Origin: Bacteroidia bacterium
Lineage (GTDB): Bacteria; Bacteroidota; Bacteroidia; Chitinophagales; Saprospiraceae
Direction of reading: 5' to 3'
NCBI GenBank assembly: GCA_030432855.1
Contig: JAUILM010000019.1
Coordinates: forward strand, 1 to 19,266
DNA: 19,266 nucleotides
The position numbers and the translations under genes were made by a program. The notes under the pieces were generated by a model that saw only the letters and a program-made list of their open reading frames with translations, was not told where the DNA came from and did no database searches. Below, one piece after another: positions 1 through 7,341 of the stretch. Numbering within the stretch: position 1 is the stretch's first letter; every line of letters starts with the position of its first letter.

Positions 1-99
1 ACTTCATTGTAGTTTATCACTACCTCAAAGTACACTGTTGAACCAAAATGGCCTTTGTCGACTTAAGTGTAATGCAGCCTCATTGCCAGTGAGTTTAAC

Positions 100-834
100 T
101 CAATCGGAGAATGAGAATGACCGCCAGCAACTGTTAATGTCATCCAGTAGATTTATGGCTGCCGGACTATAATCGTGGTCCGGATGAATGGCTATCTCAT
201 CCAGTGTAGAAATGGCATCTGTCGTCTCACCGGCTTGCAAAAGAGCCAGTGCCAATTGAAATTGTGCTTGCTGCTGGTAATTTGAAGTAGTTTCACTGAG
301 TTCTGAAAAGACCAACATAGCCTCATCGGCCTGATCCGCCTTGAGCAATGCGTACCCCCTTACCAGGCTGGAGAAGGGATCATTGGGTCTGCGCATAGAG
401 AGGTCATCAAGCACCATCTCATAATCACCCTGATCCAGCATTTGTTTGACCTCTGTCCAGTCGTCAATATCGTTGGAACGATTATTACTAAATCTAGGCT
501 CCAGGACATACCGATCTATGAGCTGAGGAGATCCATACTGCCAACCTTTAAAAAGCAGGAGCCCAATGAGGATCAGGATGCTGGCGGCAATTGCCCATCT
601 GCTTATTCTTCTTCGGGGAGATTTTGCACTGGTCTCCGTACTCGCCTGCCGGAGCTTATTCTTGAGATCTTTATAGGCCAGGAACTCAGCACTTTCAGCG
701 GCCAGCAAAAAGTGTTGATATGAGGCCGCAAGGTCGTCTTCTTTTCGTAGCCTTTCTTCAAATTCTGTCATTTCAGTCTGATTCATTTCCCCAGCCCGAA
801 ACTTTTCGAATAAGTCTATTAGTAGAGCGTCCAT
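100..834 (-). CDS. Membrane-anchored TPR protein, possible anti-sigma partner
   Basis: A 244-residue protein with a cytoplasmic N-terminal part (residues 1-78, charged and helical), one transmembrane segment (about 79-95, preceded by the basic stretch KSPRRR) and a C-terminal part with TPR-like helix pairs (about 126-230, with A/L/Y spacing such as YALLKADQADEAMLVF and FQLALALLQAGETTDAI). It starts 2 bp after the stop of the ECF sigma factor gene, so the two are almost certainly co-transcribed. Single-pass proteins encoded directly after ECF sigma genes are often anti-sigma factors, and the N-terminal layout fits that. No zinc-binding HxxxCxxC motif is present, so it is not a classical ZAS-type anti-sigma factor. 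Its role as a regulator is inference; the TPR and membrane topology are read from the sequence. Confidence 0.8.
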   Translation of the reverse strand: MDALLIDLFEKFRAGEMNQTEMTEFEERLRKEDDLAASYQHFLLAAESAEFLAYKDLKNKLRQASTETSAKSPRRRISRWAIAASILILIGLLLFKGWQYGSPQLIDRYVLEPRFSNNRSNDIDDWTEVKQMLDQGDYEMVLDDLSMRRPNDPFSSLVRGYALLKADQADEAMLVFSELSETTSNYQQQAQFQLALALLQAGETTDAISTLDEIAIHPDHDYSPAAINLLDDINSCWRSFSFSD

Positions 835-836
835 GA

Positions 837-1412
837 TTAAATTCCTTTAATGAGGTTCATGTTTTCCCTTGAGAAAGCAATCAGACGTTTCAAACAGTCA
901 TGTTTTTTCTTTCTGGCCATCCCCGCACTTTTATATTCCATGTGGGATGCGATTTCCTGCATGCTGTATCTCATTGCCCAAAGTTTTAATACTTCCTTAC
1001 AGGTTTTGCCCATCTTTTCGAGGATGAGGTCCAACACATATTGCCTTTCCTTATCCAATATTTCGAGTTCTGGTGTATGTTGGTCCGTTTCATTGTCAGA
1101 AATGTTACCCTTTAGCTCATTGTGTCGTACTTCTTTTTTGATTGATTTAAAAAAAATATTGCGGCAAATCGTTGATAGATAGGTTTTTACAGATGCATCT
1201 CCCCTAAATTTGTTCGTTCTGATATTAATAATCAATGCACAGATTCCATCCTGAAAAAGGTCTTCTGCCTGATGTTCTGAAGCCCCCCATTTGCGGAGTA
1301 GACCCACAATGTCGATGCGCAGCGACTGTTCTTTGTAGAGTCTTAACATGGCATTATCCATACGTTTGCCTCCTGCCTTTATCGCTTCGATAAATTCTTC
1401 GTCAGACATCAT
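837..1412 (-). CDS. ECF-type RNA polymerase sigma factor
   Basis: A 191-residue sigma-70-family protein. Region 2 covers about residues 25-95, with the acidic AEDLFQDGICAL stretch (the usual 'ED..Q..F' core-binding helix) and a following FRGDASVKTYLSTICRN segment typical of the -10 recognition helices. Region 4 (about 125-185) holds a helix-turn-helix (YSMQEIASHM, then KKKHDCLKRL). Regions 1 and 3 are absent, as expected for ECF sigmas. The protein begins Met-Met, so the start could be one codon later. The downstream gene encodes a single-pass TPR protein, a common arrangement for ECF sigma plus regulator. The target regulon cannot be read from this window. The 137 bp upstream presumably carry its promoter, but I could not place one convincingly. 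Confidence 0.9.
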   Translation of the reverse strand: MMSDEEFIEAIKAGGKRMDNAMLRLYKEQSLRIDIVGLLRKWGASEHQAEDLFQDGICALIINIRTNKFRGDASVKTYLSTICRNIFFKSIKKEVRHNELKGNISDNETDQHTPELEILDKERQYVLDLILEKMGKTCKEVLKLWAMRYSMQEIASHMEYKSAGMARKKKHDCLKRLIAFSRENMNLIKGI

Positions 1413-1549
1413 AAGAAAAGGTTATGCCGATATTGAAGGTGTTTGGTGGAGGCTCCGGGGCACTTGTGAAGCTATGAAAGTACATCATTTATATCTATCA
1501 CTGTCCATGACAGGCTATTATGATGAAATCCTGCCTTAGTATATGGACA

Positions 1550-2554
1550 TCAAACCATCATTTTAGGTTCTACGAGCTTCTCTTCTGAGTCATGCGTACG
1601 TATCACATTCCTCAATGGTCGACCCAGTCCGGTCCATTCGATCTCAGTGATATCCCCTGCTTGTAGCCTGATCTGTTCGCCAAAGCTAAAAGCATCTGCA
1701 CCAAAAAAGTGAATATGCACCTGATCAGCCAAACGGTGATTTTGATACTTGAAATGATGATGCTCGAGATTTTCAAGACTATGGGCCATATTGGTATCAC
1801 CGGTCTTGACTGCTTTTTCCCAAAAGACCTTTCCATCACGGTAAATCCTGACATGACCTCGAATATCACCAATGGTCTCCGTGATCACTAATTCCGGACC
1901 GATTGAGCATTTACGGATCTTTGATGGTGCCAGGTACAGATAATTCTTTTTTTCCATTACATGATCACTAAATTCATTGCCGATAGCAAAACCGATACGC
2001 CAGGGTGTTCCTTCATCATCATTCAGGTATATGCCGGCAGCCTCGGGTTCCTCTCCACCATCATCACCGTAGTTTGGAATGTCCAATGGGTCATTATGCC
2101 CGCAAAGCATCGATCCATTTCCTTTGTAGAACCACTCCGGTTGCACCCCTATATTTCCCTTCGGCGGTCGCCCGCCTTCCACTCCCAAGAAGTACATTTT
2201 CATGCTATCCGTCAAAGCATCTGCTCCCTCCGCCTCATTCATCTTCTGACGATTCTCTGCGCTGGCTTTGTGCGTTAAGCCTGTGCCTGCAACCATGCAA
2301 TTATTTGGATTTATGGGATGATCAAAGGCAGGCAGTAGTTTCCAGGTTGCAGTACCCTCATAAATTGGATCGTAGTCCAGAAATTCTTTGGATAGAAACT
2401 TGTCTACCAGATCGGTCATCTTACCACCTTGTGCTAATGCGTCTTTCGCCAGGTGATAGGCGGTGCTGTATTGATTGATGAGTATGAGATCTTTTCCCTC
2501 AACGAGAGCGATTCTTCTTCCTATTTCAGGGTGTACCAACTGTACCAAATGCAT
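1550..2554 (-). CDS. Fumarylacetoacetate hydrolase-fold protein, GguC/AraD1 type
   Basis: A 334-residue protein of the fumarylacetoacetase (FAH) superfamily. Visible motifs are GTGLTHKAS (about 90-98, the substrate/base region), an acidic E-P-E at 169-171 that matches the E-x-E metal-binding pair, and IGNEFSDH (191-198), the GguC-type counterpart of the usual 'GNDxSxR' motif. The length agrees with the GguC/AraD1 branch, which in other bacteria sits with sugar transport or pentonate catabolism and is thought to act on 2-keto-3-deoxy sugar acids. The exact reaction is not settled from sequence. No sugar transporter or pentose genes lie beside it; an enolase-superfamily enzyme is 5 kb away with unrelated genes between. 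It is followed by the sigma factor operon after 137 bp, so it is probably monocistronic or the end of the 2596-3135 transcript. Confidence 0.82.
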   Translation of the reverse strand: MHLVQLVHPEIGRRIALVEGKDLILINQYSTAYHLAKDALAQGGKMTDLVDKFLSKEFLDYDPIYEGTATWKLLPAFDHPINPNNCMVAGTGLTHKASAENRQKMNEAEGADALTDSMKMYFLGVEGGRPPKGNIGVQPEWFYKGNGSMLCGHNDPLDIPNYGDDGGEEPEAAGIYLNDDEGTPWRIGFAIGNEFSDHVMEKKNYLYLAPSKIRKCSIGPELVITETIGDIRGHVRIYRDGKVFWEKAVKTGDTNMAHSLENLEHHHFKYQNHRLADQVHIHFFGADAFSFGEQIRLQAGDITEIEWTGLGRPLRNVIRTHDSEEKLVEPKMMV

Positions 2555-2595
2555 GTATCATAGATTTTGAATCAATATCTAAAAAAACTATGAGT

Positions 2596-3135
2596 TTATT
2601 GAGCCCAGTCAGGTACAGGAGTAGCTGGATCAAATAACTCGTCCAGGTAATAGGCTCGCTTGAAAGTATTGTCACATGGCTCATTGCCAAACTGGTAGGT
2701 GCAGGGAGCATACATTTTTCTCCCACCCGTCTTCATTATACTTTTTGGATCTCCGTTGGGTAGGAGTGTGTCATCGTGCAGTCTTCCCAGGAAACAATGA
2801 CCAAGTTCATGCAGGACCAGAGCCTCCAGTTCTATCAGACTTTCTGCACAGTGCTGACTTGTGTTGAATTGAACGACCTTCTGTCGGTCACTTTGACTGG
2901 AGGTGTGATTACAAAGGCCACAGATTGAGTCAGGGAGAGTTTCGACGCCTTCCATGATAAGGTTTGTTGTGTCGATTTGGATACCCCTTTTTTCTGCTTC
3001 CATGATGAATGTCTGTACATGGGGGCGGTATTGCATGGCTACCTGGTAGGTAAAGGATGGCGAGGTCTCGTCCTTATCACAGGCCCATACGGTCAATAAA
3101 AGGAAAATAAAGCTGAAGTATCTTAGGTTGGCCAT
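2596..3135 (-). CDS. Putative zinc metalloprotease lipoprotein
   Basis: A 179-residue protein. The reading frame stays open upstream, but the ATG at 3135 is the sensible start: it opens a lipoprotein signal peptide (hydrophobic FSFIFLLLTV, then WAC with the lipid-accepting Cys19), and the longer form would run through the terminator of the RRM gene. Mature residues include VLHELGHCFLGRLHDD, giving H109-E110-x-x-H113 and a possible third zinc ligand H120. The spacing HEXXH-x6-H is one residue longer than in metzincins (x5). Downstream PKSIMK (Met134) resembles a Met-turn. Six Cys after the lipid Cys could form disulfides. It is probably anchored to the cell envelope and exported. I do not recognise a named family; peptidase activity is inferred from the motif only. 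Confidence 0.75.
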   Translation of the reverse strand: MANLRYFSFIFLLLTVWACDKDETSPSFTYQVAMQYRPHVQTFIMEAEKRGIQIDTTNLIMEGVETLPDSICGLCNHTSSQSDRQKVVQFNTSQHCAESLIELEALVLHELGHCFLGRLHDDTLLPNGDPKSIMKTGGRKMYAPCTYQFGNEPCDNTFKRAYYLDELFDPATPVPDWAQ

Positions 3136-3201
3136 CACAATTTTAAATACGTTGAAGTCAGGAAGAATGTTGCCGCAGGCTATCAACGACAGGCTGTTGG
3201 T

Positions 3202-3239
3202 AAAAAAAAACGGTGTCCAGCCATGCCGAACACCGTTTT
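3202..3239 (-). terminator. Rho-independent terminator of the RRM gene
   Basis: A perfect 10-bp inverted repeat, aaaacggtgt at 3207-3216 and acaccgtttt at 3230-3239, with a 13-nt loop. Read on the minus strand, the stem is followed at once by a run of T (the A-run at 3202-3210). It lies 23 bp after the RRM stop codon and before the lipoprotein start at 3135. Confidence 0.9.
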
Positions 3240-3262
3240 CTCTTAAACTGCTATTGCAGGTA

Positions 3263-3565
3263 TTAGTATCTGCGGTTATATCCACCACCGCCGCCACCAC
3301 CTCTGTTGAAGCGGTTGTTGTTTTCTCTAGGTTTAGCTACCTTAACCACGATGGCTCTGTCATTCATTTCTGCACCATTCAGTGCATCAATTGCTGCCTG
3401 ACCCTCACTGGCATTGGGCATTTCAACAAATCCATACCCCTTGGAGCGACCTGTGTCTCTGTCCATAACGATTTTAACGGAACTTACTTCACCATAATCT
3501 TCGAAAGCAGAGCGTAGTTCAGGTTCACGGACACCGTAGTCCAATTTTGCAACAAAAATGTTCAT
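3263..3565 (-). CDS. Small RRM-domain RNA-binding protein with glycine-rich tail
   Basis: A 100-residue protein consisting of one RNA-recognition motif and a short tail. RNP2 is IFVAKL (residues 3-8) and RNP1 is KGYGFVEM (42-49); both carry the aromatic residues that stack on RNA bases. The order of beta and alpha elements fills residues 2-79 exactly. The tail (80-100) is rich in Asn, Arg and Gly, with seven consecutive Gly and a final YNRRY, as in cyanobacterial and Bacteroidota RRM proteins linked to cold or stress response and RNA chaperoning. The gene has its own promoter, a leader of about 340 nt and a strong terminator, so it is a single-gene unit. A Gly-run tail and long leader suggest post-transcriptional control, possibly autoregulation (inference). 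Confidence 0.95.
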   Translation of the reverse strand: MNIFVAKLDYGVREPELRSAFEDYGEVSSVKIVMDRDTGRSKGYGFVEMPNASEGQAAIDALNGAEMNDRAIVVKVAKPRENNNRFNRGGGGGGGYNRRY

Positions 3566-3905
3566 AAAAAAAGATTGAAAAAATTAAAAATACTTGGTAG
3601 GACTACTGATCTAATAGGCAGGAGTTCCTTCCAAACGATAAACCAAAAATCAAAAACTTCTAAGAGACAATTCACAGCGCGCACATCATAACTTCGATGC
3701 TCCAGAGAAGTCTATTCTACTCAATCGACTGGATATGAGTAGAATATAGCCGACGCACTTAAACGATGAGGGGAGGATCTTACTATCCGTAACACAAACG
3801 AAAATGCTTCGAAATGTCCCGGGGCTTTCCCCAAGACAAATAGTTAACACACATAGATGCTAAAAAATTCACTTAGATTACTACTTTCTGTAATCTTTTG
3901 CTACC
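3566..3905 (-). promoter_or_regulatory. Long structured 5' leader of the RRM gene
   Basis: About 340 nt between the likely -7 element and the RRM start codon hold no convincing reading frame. Two hairpins can be drawn: a perfect 11-bp inverted repeat (3713-3723 with 3736-3746) and a GC-rich one (gggg 3821-3824 with cccc 3829-3832, a 4-nt loop). The last 25 nt before the start codon are almost pure A/T on either strand, as is usual for Bacteroidota translation starts. Structured leaders upstream of RRM genes are known from other bacteria (the Chlorobi-RRM RNA motif is one), so an autoregulatory or temperature-responsive RNA is plausible. I could not match it to a known motif. Confidence 0.5.
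3713..3746 (-). repeat. Perfect 11-bp inverted repeat in the RRM leader
   Basis: Arms tattctactca (3713-3723) and tgagtagaata (3736-3746) are exact reverse complements with a 12-nt loop. No T-run follows on the minus strand (the bases after it read ...GACTTCTCTGG), so it is not an obvious terminator. It could be an RNA hairpin in the leader or a protein-binding site. Confidence 0.75.
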
Positions 3906-3914
3906 GCAAAGATA
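3906..3914 (-). promoter_or_regulatory. Bacteroidota-type -7 element for the RRM gene
   Basis: On the minus strand this reads TATCTTTGC, a full match to the Bacteroidota sigma-ABfr -7 consensus TAnnTTTG. No good TTTG -33 element is visible at the expected 19-21 bp upstream (AATG is at 20 bp), so the call rests on the -7 element and its position before a strongly built single-gene unit. Confidence 0.5.
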
Positions 3915-3967
3915 CTAATATTCGGATTCAATTGCATTTTCTTTTCTCATGAGCTCACTTTTAAGAC

Positions 3968-4531
3968 TCATTTGATCACAATGGGTAGATGACGGACCAG
4001 GCCTTCAATATTAAGTCTGTCAAAGACGGCCTTCTTCATCATGTTTCGGGTTGGATCTATCGTGAAGTTTCGTGCAGTTTGGAAATCACAGGATTCTAGA
4101 TGGGTATTTACAAAGGTGCTAAGATGTAAGTCGCAATCATCAAAGCTCCCGGAAGTCAGGTTGGCATTCGTAAAATCCACCTCTCGGAGCTGACACTGAT
4201 CAAAGGTGGTTTTGGAAAGGTCGACTCCACTGAAGTTTGACAAATCAAGTATACAGTGCCTGATTTCGATCTTAAAGAGAAATGGATGGATCAGATCAAA
4301 GCGCAACCCCAACATCTTACAGTGATCAAATGAAACCGATTTGAAGGCTGCCATCTCTATCTTAGACATACTGAGATTACAATCAGAAAATGTACAATCT
4401 ACAAATGAGTAGTTGGACAGATCAGCTTCTATAAGATTACAACCTATAAACCTGCATGAGAGGTATCTGCCCTTCGTGAGATTGGCAGGGGTGATCCCCT
4501 CATAAAGATGGTCTTCGAAGGTTGCTTCCAT
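3968..4531 (-). CDS. Pentapeptide-repeat protein of the McbG/Qnr type
   Basis: A 187-residue protein built almost entirely of A(D/N)LxX-type pentapeptide repeats, which fold as a right-handed quadrilateral beta-helix. Repeats such as CRFIG CNLIE ADLSN YSFVD CTFSD CNLSM run from about residue 22 to 155, interrupted near 78-92 (FDLIHPFLFKIEI) as in Qnr and McbG. After the helix comes a segment FTIDPTRNMMKKAVF and an amphipathic C-terminus (LEGL-like, then HLPIVIK), matching the C-terminal dimerisation part of McbG; McbG is of very similar length, from memory. McbG and Qnr proteins protect DNA gyrase from poisons. Many chromosomal Bacteroidota homologues have no known role, so gyrase protection is only an inference. 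It starts 5 bp after the stop of the DUF1835-type gene, so both are on one mRNA. Confidence 0.87.
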   Translation of the reverse strand: MEATFEDHLYEGITPANLTKGRYLSCRFIGCNLIEADLSNYSFVDCTFSDCNLSMSKIEMAAFKSVSFDHCKMLGLRFDLIHPFLFKIEIRHCILDLSNFSGVDLSKTTFDQCQLREVDFTNANLTSGSFDDCDLHLSTFVNTHLESCDFQTARNFTIDPTRNMMKKAVFDRLNIEGLVRHLPIVIK

Positions 4532-4536
4532 TTGGT

Positions 4537-5298
4537 TTAGGATGGTACTGTATGCGTCGTGATTTCATCCAGTAGTTTTCGTACTTGTAGATCACCATAT
4601 CCATAGATGGGTACCTCCCGACAGAAATGTTTGAATACTGTACCAAAGTCTGTCGTCTCATGCTTCCGAATAATATCCAGAATTACCTCAGTAGGTCTTC
4701 CGGGACTTTCTGCTGTAGGTAATGAGGCTTCAAAAGCTTCCACGGCGGATTCGAGGAAAGGATATTTAAGGTGGTAAATCCCTGCTATGTTGTGCATTTG
4801 GTCAAGGTCCTTATTCTGGTATGCCTTCCACAAGGTGCCTAACGCTTCCTGTTCCTCTTCCTTGATCGGAATGCGATGATGATAAGCACTAATCAGATCA
4901 AAGGGGTGCATGTTAGCAAATGAATACGGGAAATCACTTTTGGGTGGGACGAAGAAAAGGGCATTCTGATATTTGTTAGCCTGCAGCAAGCTGATCGTAT
5001 ACCAGAAATTCACCTGACAAAACAGATCTTCCTCAAACCACAGATTAATGTCTGTAGACTCACCTATCGCAGAGATGCGCTCTATTTCGTGCACTGTTTT
5101 TGATACATACTCTGACGGATCTATTTGATAAGATTTTTGGAGAAAATCAGCCCGTAGTGAGAAGAGGTCCTGATCTCCACCCGGGTTGACAGGACCGTCT
5201 ACCATGCATTCCCGCATCACATGCACTTTACCTGGAATTTCACTGGGAAATCGATCTTTCAGAGCATCACCATTTAATATATGCGCTTGACTTTTCAT
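4537..5298 (-). CDS. DUF1835-domain protein of unknown function
   Basis: A 253-residue cytoplasmic protein with no signal peptide or membrane segment. The N-terminus (HILNGDALKDRFPSEI, then VMRECMVDGPV) is characteristic of DUF1835, where a 'h-(F/L)-N/G-D-(A/S)-L' strand and a 'D/E...(D/G)GP' loop recur. A helical C-terminal part follows, ending in YGYGDLQVRKLLDEI, a segment that recurs at the end of longer DUF1835 proteins. No catalytic motif is evident. The gene has a good promoter (5392-5423) and is followed after 5 bp by the pentapeptide-repeat gene, so the two are likely co-expressed. Biochemical function is unknown, and I do not infer one from the neighbour. Confidence 0.82.
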   Translation of the reverse strand: MKSQAHILNGDALKDRFPSEIPGKVHVMRECMVDGPVNPGGDQDLFSLRADFLQKSYQIDPSEYVSKTVHEIERISAIGESTDINLWFEEDLFCQVNFWYTISLLQANKYQNALFFVPPKSDFPYSFANMHPFDLISAYHHRIPIKEEEQEALGTLWKAYQNKDLDQMHNIAGIYHLKYPFLESAVEAFEASLPTAESPGRPTEVILDIIRKHETTDFGTVFKHFCREVPIYGYGDLQVRKLLDEITTHTVPS

Positions 5299-5391
5299 AC
5301 GTCCTTCCTAATTTTAATAAATAAAATAATCGGATTGGGAGTCCTCTTGGTGATCGGGAAGCTAAGGGTATCGGTTTTCTAAGACTGGATT

Positions 5392-5423
5392 CGAAGGTAC
5401 GTTATTAGCCATCACATATCAAA
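5392..5423 (-). promoter_or_regulatory. Promoter of the DUF1835/pentapeptide operon
   Basis: On the minus strand, TTTG (5423-5420) is followed after 20 bp by TACCTTCG (5399-5392), which matches TAnnTTTG with one mismatch. This is the Bacteroidota -33/-7 layout with correct spacing. It would start an mRNA about 85-90 nt before the start codon at 5298. Confidence 0.55.
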
Positions 5424-5592
5424 GCGAAATCAGTTTGCCATTTGTACTTTTTACTAACATCTTTACCTCGATTTTTAGGATAAAGCCGCATCCTGATTTT
5501 GGTTCCGCCCACTATCATCAGAGCATAAGGCAGAAATATATTATCTTGATTCTAGATGTGATTTATTAGGGGTGTTAAAAAGAAAAATAGTT

Positions 5593-6615
5593 ATGCAGCA
5601 TAAGTCGAGGAGAGCTTTTATTAAAACTTCATTTTGGTCAGTTCCCTTGTTAAATCTGAAGAGATTTAGATCATCTGCAGGGATTGCAGCGCAGCCATTA
5701 GTATTATCTACCTGGGACAGTGGACCTATTCCCAATGAGGCCGCATGGAAAATACTGAATGCGGGAGGTAAAGCAATCGATGCCGTGGAACAGGGAGGAA
5801 TTGCCATTGAGGATGTCATCAGCTGTTGTGTAGGTCTGGGTGGTAATCCGGACCGGGACGGGCATGTGACATTAGATGCCTGCATCATGGATGAAAAGGC
5901 TAATTGTGGGGGTGTGGCATTCCTGGAGCGAATAAAGCACCCGGTATCAGTTGCACGTAAAGTGATGGAGAATACCCCTCACGTTTTACTTGTAGGGCAG
6001 GGAGCACAACAATTTGCTTTGAGTGAAGGATTCCCACTCGAGTCTGGTGAATTATCAGAAAGTGCAGAAAAAGCCTATAAGAATTGGTTGATAACTTCTG
6101 AATATAAACCTCAAAAGAATATTGAATTAAATCAAAAGGAAAATATCAAACCTCCCGGTAAAATGGAGGATGGTTCTTTCAATCATGATACTATGGGTAC
6201 GATTGCCCTGGATCAGAATGGAGATTTATCAGGCATGTGTACCACCAGTGGACTGGGGTTTAAGATGCGAGGTAGAGTGGGAGATTCACCCATTATTGGC
6301 TCAGGTCTTTTTGTCGACAATGAAGTAGGGGCCGCTGTTGCAACCGGACAAGGTGAAGAAATAATTCGTGTTGCCGGATCACATTTGGTTGTCGAGTTTA
6401 TGCGTGATGGACTGACTCCGCAAGAAGCCTGTCAAAAAACTGTTGAGAGAATTGTTCGCCGTGATAAGACCAAAGCAAAAGATTTTCAGGCTTGCTTTAT
6501 TGCAATTAATAAAAAAGGAGAGATGGGGGCATTTGCTATCCATCCTGGATTTAATTTTACCGTAACGCATGAAACCTCGAATCACGTGGTGACGGACAGT
6601 ATGAGTTATTTCTAA
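5593..6615 (+). CDS. Glycosylasparaginase / isoaspartyl peptidase family Ntn-hydrolase, Tat-like leader
   Basis: A 340-residue N-terminal-nucleophile hydrolase. The frame opens earlier at a GTG (5572), but the ATG at 5593 gives a leader containing SRRAFIK (4-10), a good twin-arginine motif (S/T-R-R-x-F-L-K). Catalytic features are NHDTMGTIAL with Thr200 as predicted nucleophile and autocleavage between Asp199 and Thr200, a second Thr at 218 (CTTSG), GRVGDSP with Arg228 for substrate carboxylate binding, and TGQGE (251-255). The start WDSGPIPNEAAW matches the glycosylasparaginase branch (N4-(beta-N-acetylglucosaminyl)-L-asparaginase), which removes GlcNAc-asparagine from degraded glycoproteins; asparaginase or isoaspartyl dipeptidase activity is the alternative. 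It stands alone on the plus strand, convergent with the phosphatase gene 16 bp away. The leader's hydrophobic core is short, so export is likely but not certain. Confidence 0.9.
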   Translation: MQHKSRRAFIKTSFWSVPLLNLKRFRSSAGIAAQPLVLSTWDSGPIPNEAAWKILNAGGKAIDAVEQGGIAIEDVISCCVGLGGNPDRDGHVTLDACIMDEKANCGGVAFLERIKHPVSVARKVMENTPHVLLVGQGAQQFALSEGFPLESGELSESAEKAYKNWLITSEYKPQKNIELNQKENIKPPGKMEDGSFNHDTMGTIALDQNGDLSGMCTTSGLGFKMRGRVGDSPIIGSGLFVDNEVGAAVATGQGEEIIRVAGSHLVVEFMRDGLTPQEACQKTVERIVRRDKTKAKDFQACFIAINKKGEMGAFAIHPGFNFTVTHETSNHVVTDSMSYF

Positions 6616-6631
6616 ATAATAGATTAATTTT

Positions 6632-7306
6632 TTAAATCTGGGTACGCAAGTGTCTTTTACGTATTTTCTTTTTTTGATTTGCTTGCCAATAATGACCTGT
6701 ATCGAGGTTTAGGCTTGTCAACCATTTTCCTCCATAAGCATACGTGTCTAGACAGATCGTATGCCTAAAATCAGAAATTTCTCCATTTTTTCGGGAAGTA
6801 TGTCCACATAGTACGGTCTTACCATCCCGGTATTTTTCCGGCACGTAATATTTTTTCCAAAATAATGCCTGGTCTGGCTGATCAGGTAATGATACACCGG
6901 GTTGGAGACCTCCGTGCACGAAAATGTAATTCTCTATTTCATACAGGGGCAGGGTGCGTTCCAGAAAGTTGAGATGATTTTCAGGAATGTAATCCAACCA
7001 GTTTTTATTCTTATTGACGCCATAGGATTCCAGTGTGACTTCACCACCATATCGCATCCATTTTCGAAATAATTCGGGATTTTCGCTACCCTCCAGCATG
7101 TAGATGTCGTGGTTGCCCCGTAGCGTTATGATATTGTATTTCTGTTGTTTTTTAATAATCCAATCCAGAACGTCAGGACTATTTGGACCACGATCAATGT
7201 AGTCTCCCAATAGTACTATGGTATCGCTTTTTTGAACATCCATCGCTTCCCACAGCGTTTGCAGTGCTGTGAGGCATCCATGTATATCACCAATCGCATA
7301 AATCAT
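6632..7306 (-). CDS. Calcineurin-like protein phosphatase (PrpA/ApaH-like)
   Basis: A 224-residue metallophosphoesterase with the full motif set in order: GDIHG (6-10; Asp7, His9), GDYIDRGPNS (34-43; Asp35), LRGNHD (63-67; Asn65, His66), FVHGG (129-133; His131) and CGHTSR (168-172; His169). These bind two metal ions. GDxxDRGxxS and the length match the bacterial serine/threonine phosphatases PrpA/PrpB and the small ApaH-like phosphatases; it is shorter than the diadenosine tetraphosphatase ApaH. Substrate (phosphoprotein or dinucleotide) cannot be decided from sequence. It is the last gene of a run of three on the minus strand and starts 35 bp after the acetyltransferase stop, so it may be co-transcribed. 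No signal peptide, so cytoplasmic. Confidence 0.93.
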   Translation of the reverse strand: MIYAIGDIHGCLTALQTLWEAMDVQKSDTIVLLGDYIDRGPNSPDVLDWIIKKQQKYNIITLRGNHDIYMLEGSENPELFRKWMRYGGEVTLESYGVNKNKNWLDYIPENHLNFLERTLPLYEIENYIFVHGGLQPGVSLPDQPDQALFWKKYYVPEKYRDGKTVLCGHTSRKNGEISDFRHTICLDTYAYGGKWLTSLNLDTGHYWQANQKKKIRKRHLRTQI

Positions 7307-7341
7307 GATGCAAAGAAATACAATTCTGCATTGATGATATT

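Noticed and set aside
2005..2478. A 157-codon plus-strand reading frame within the FAH-fold gene.
   Set aside because: It is antisense to a gene with clear FAH/GguC motifs, and its product has an unusual His/Ser/Pro-rich composition with no recognisable domain.
3136..3300. An N-terminal extension of the lipoprotein gene, with start at 3300.
   Set aside because: The extra 55 residues cross the terminator at 3202-3239 and the end of the RRM gene, and would bury the lipoprotein signal.
6621..6639. A/T-rich inverted repeat between the convergent asparaginase and phosphatase genes as a bidirectional terminator.
   Set aside because: Only about five base pairs match (agatt/aatct), the stem is A/T only, and the right arm lies in the phosphatase gene end.
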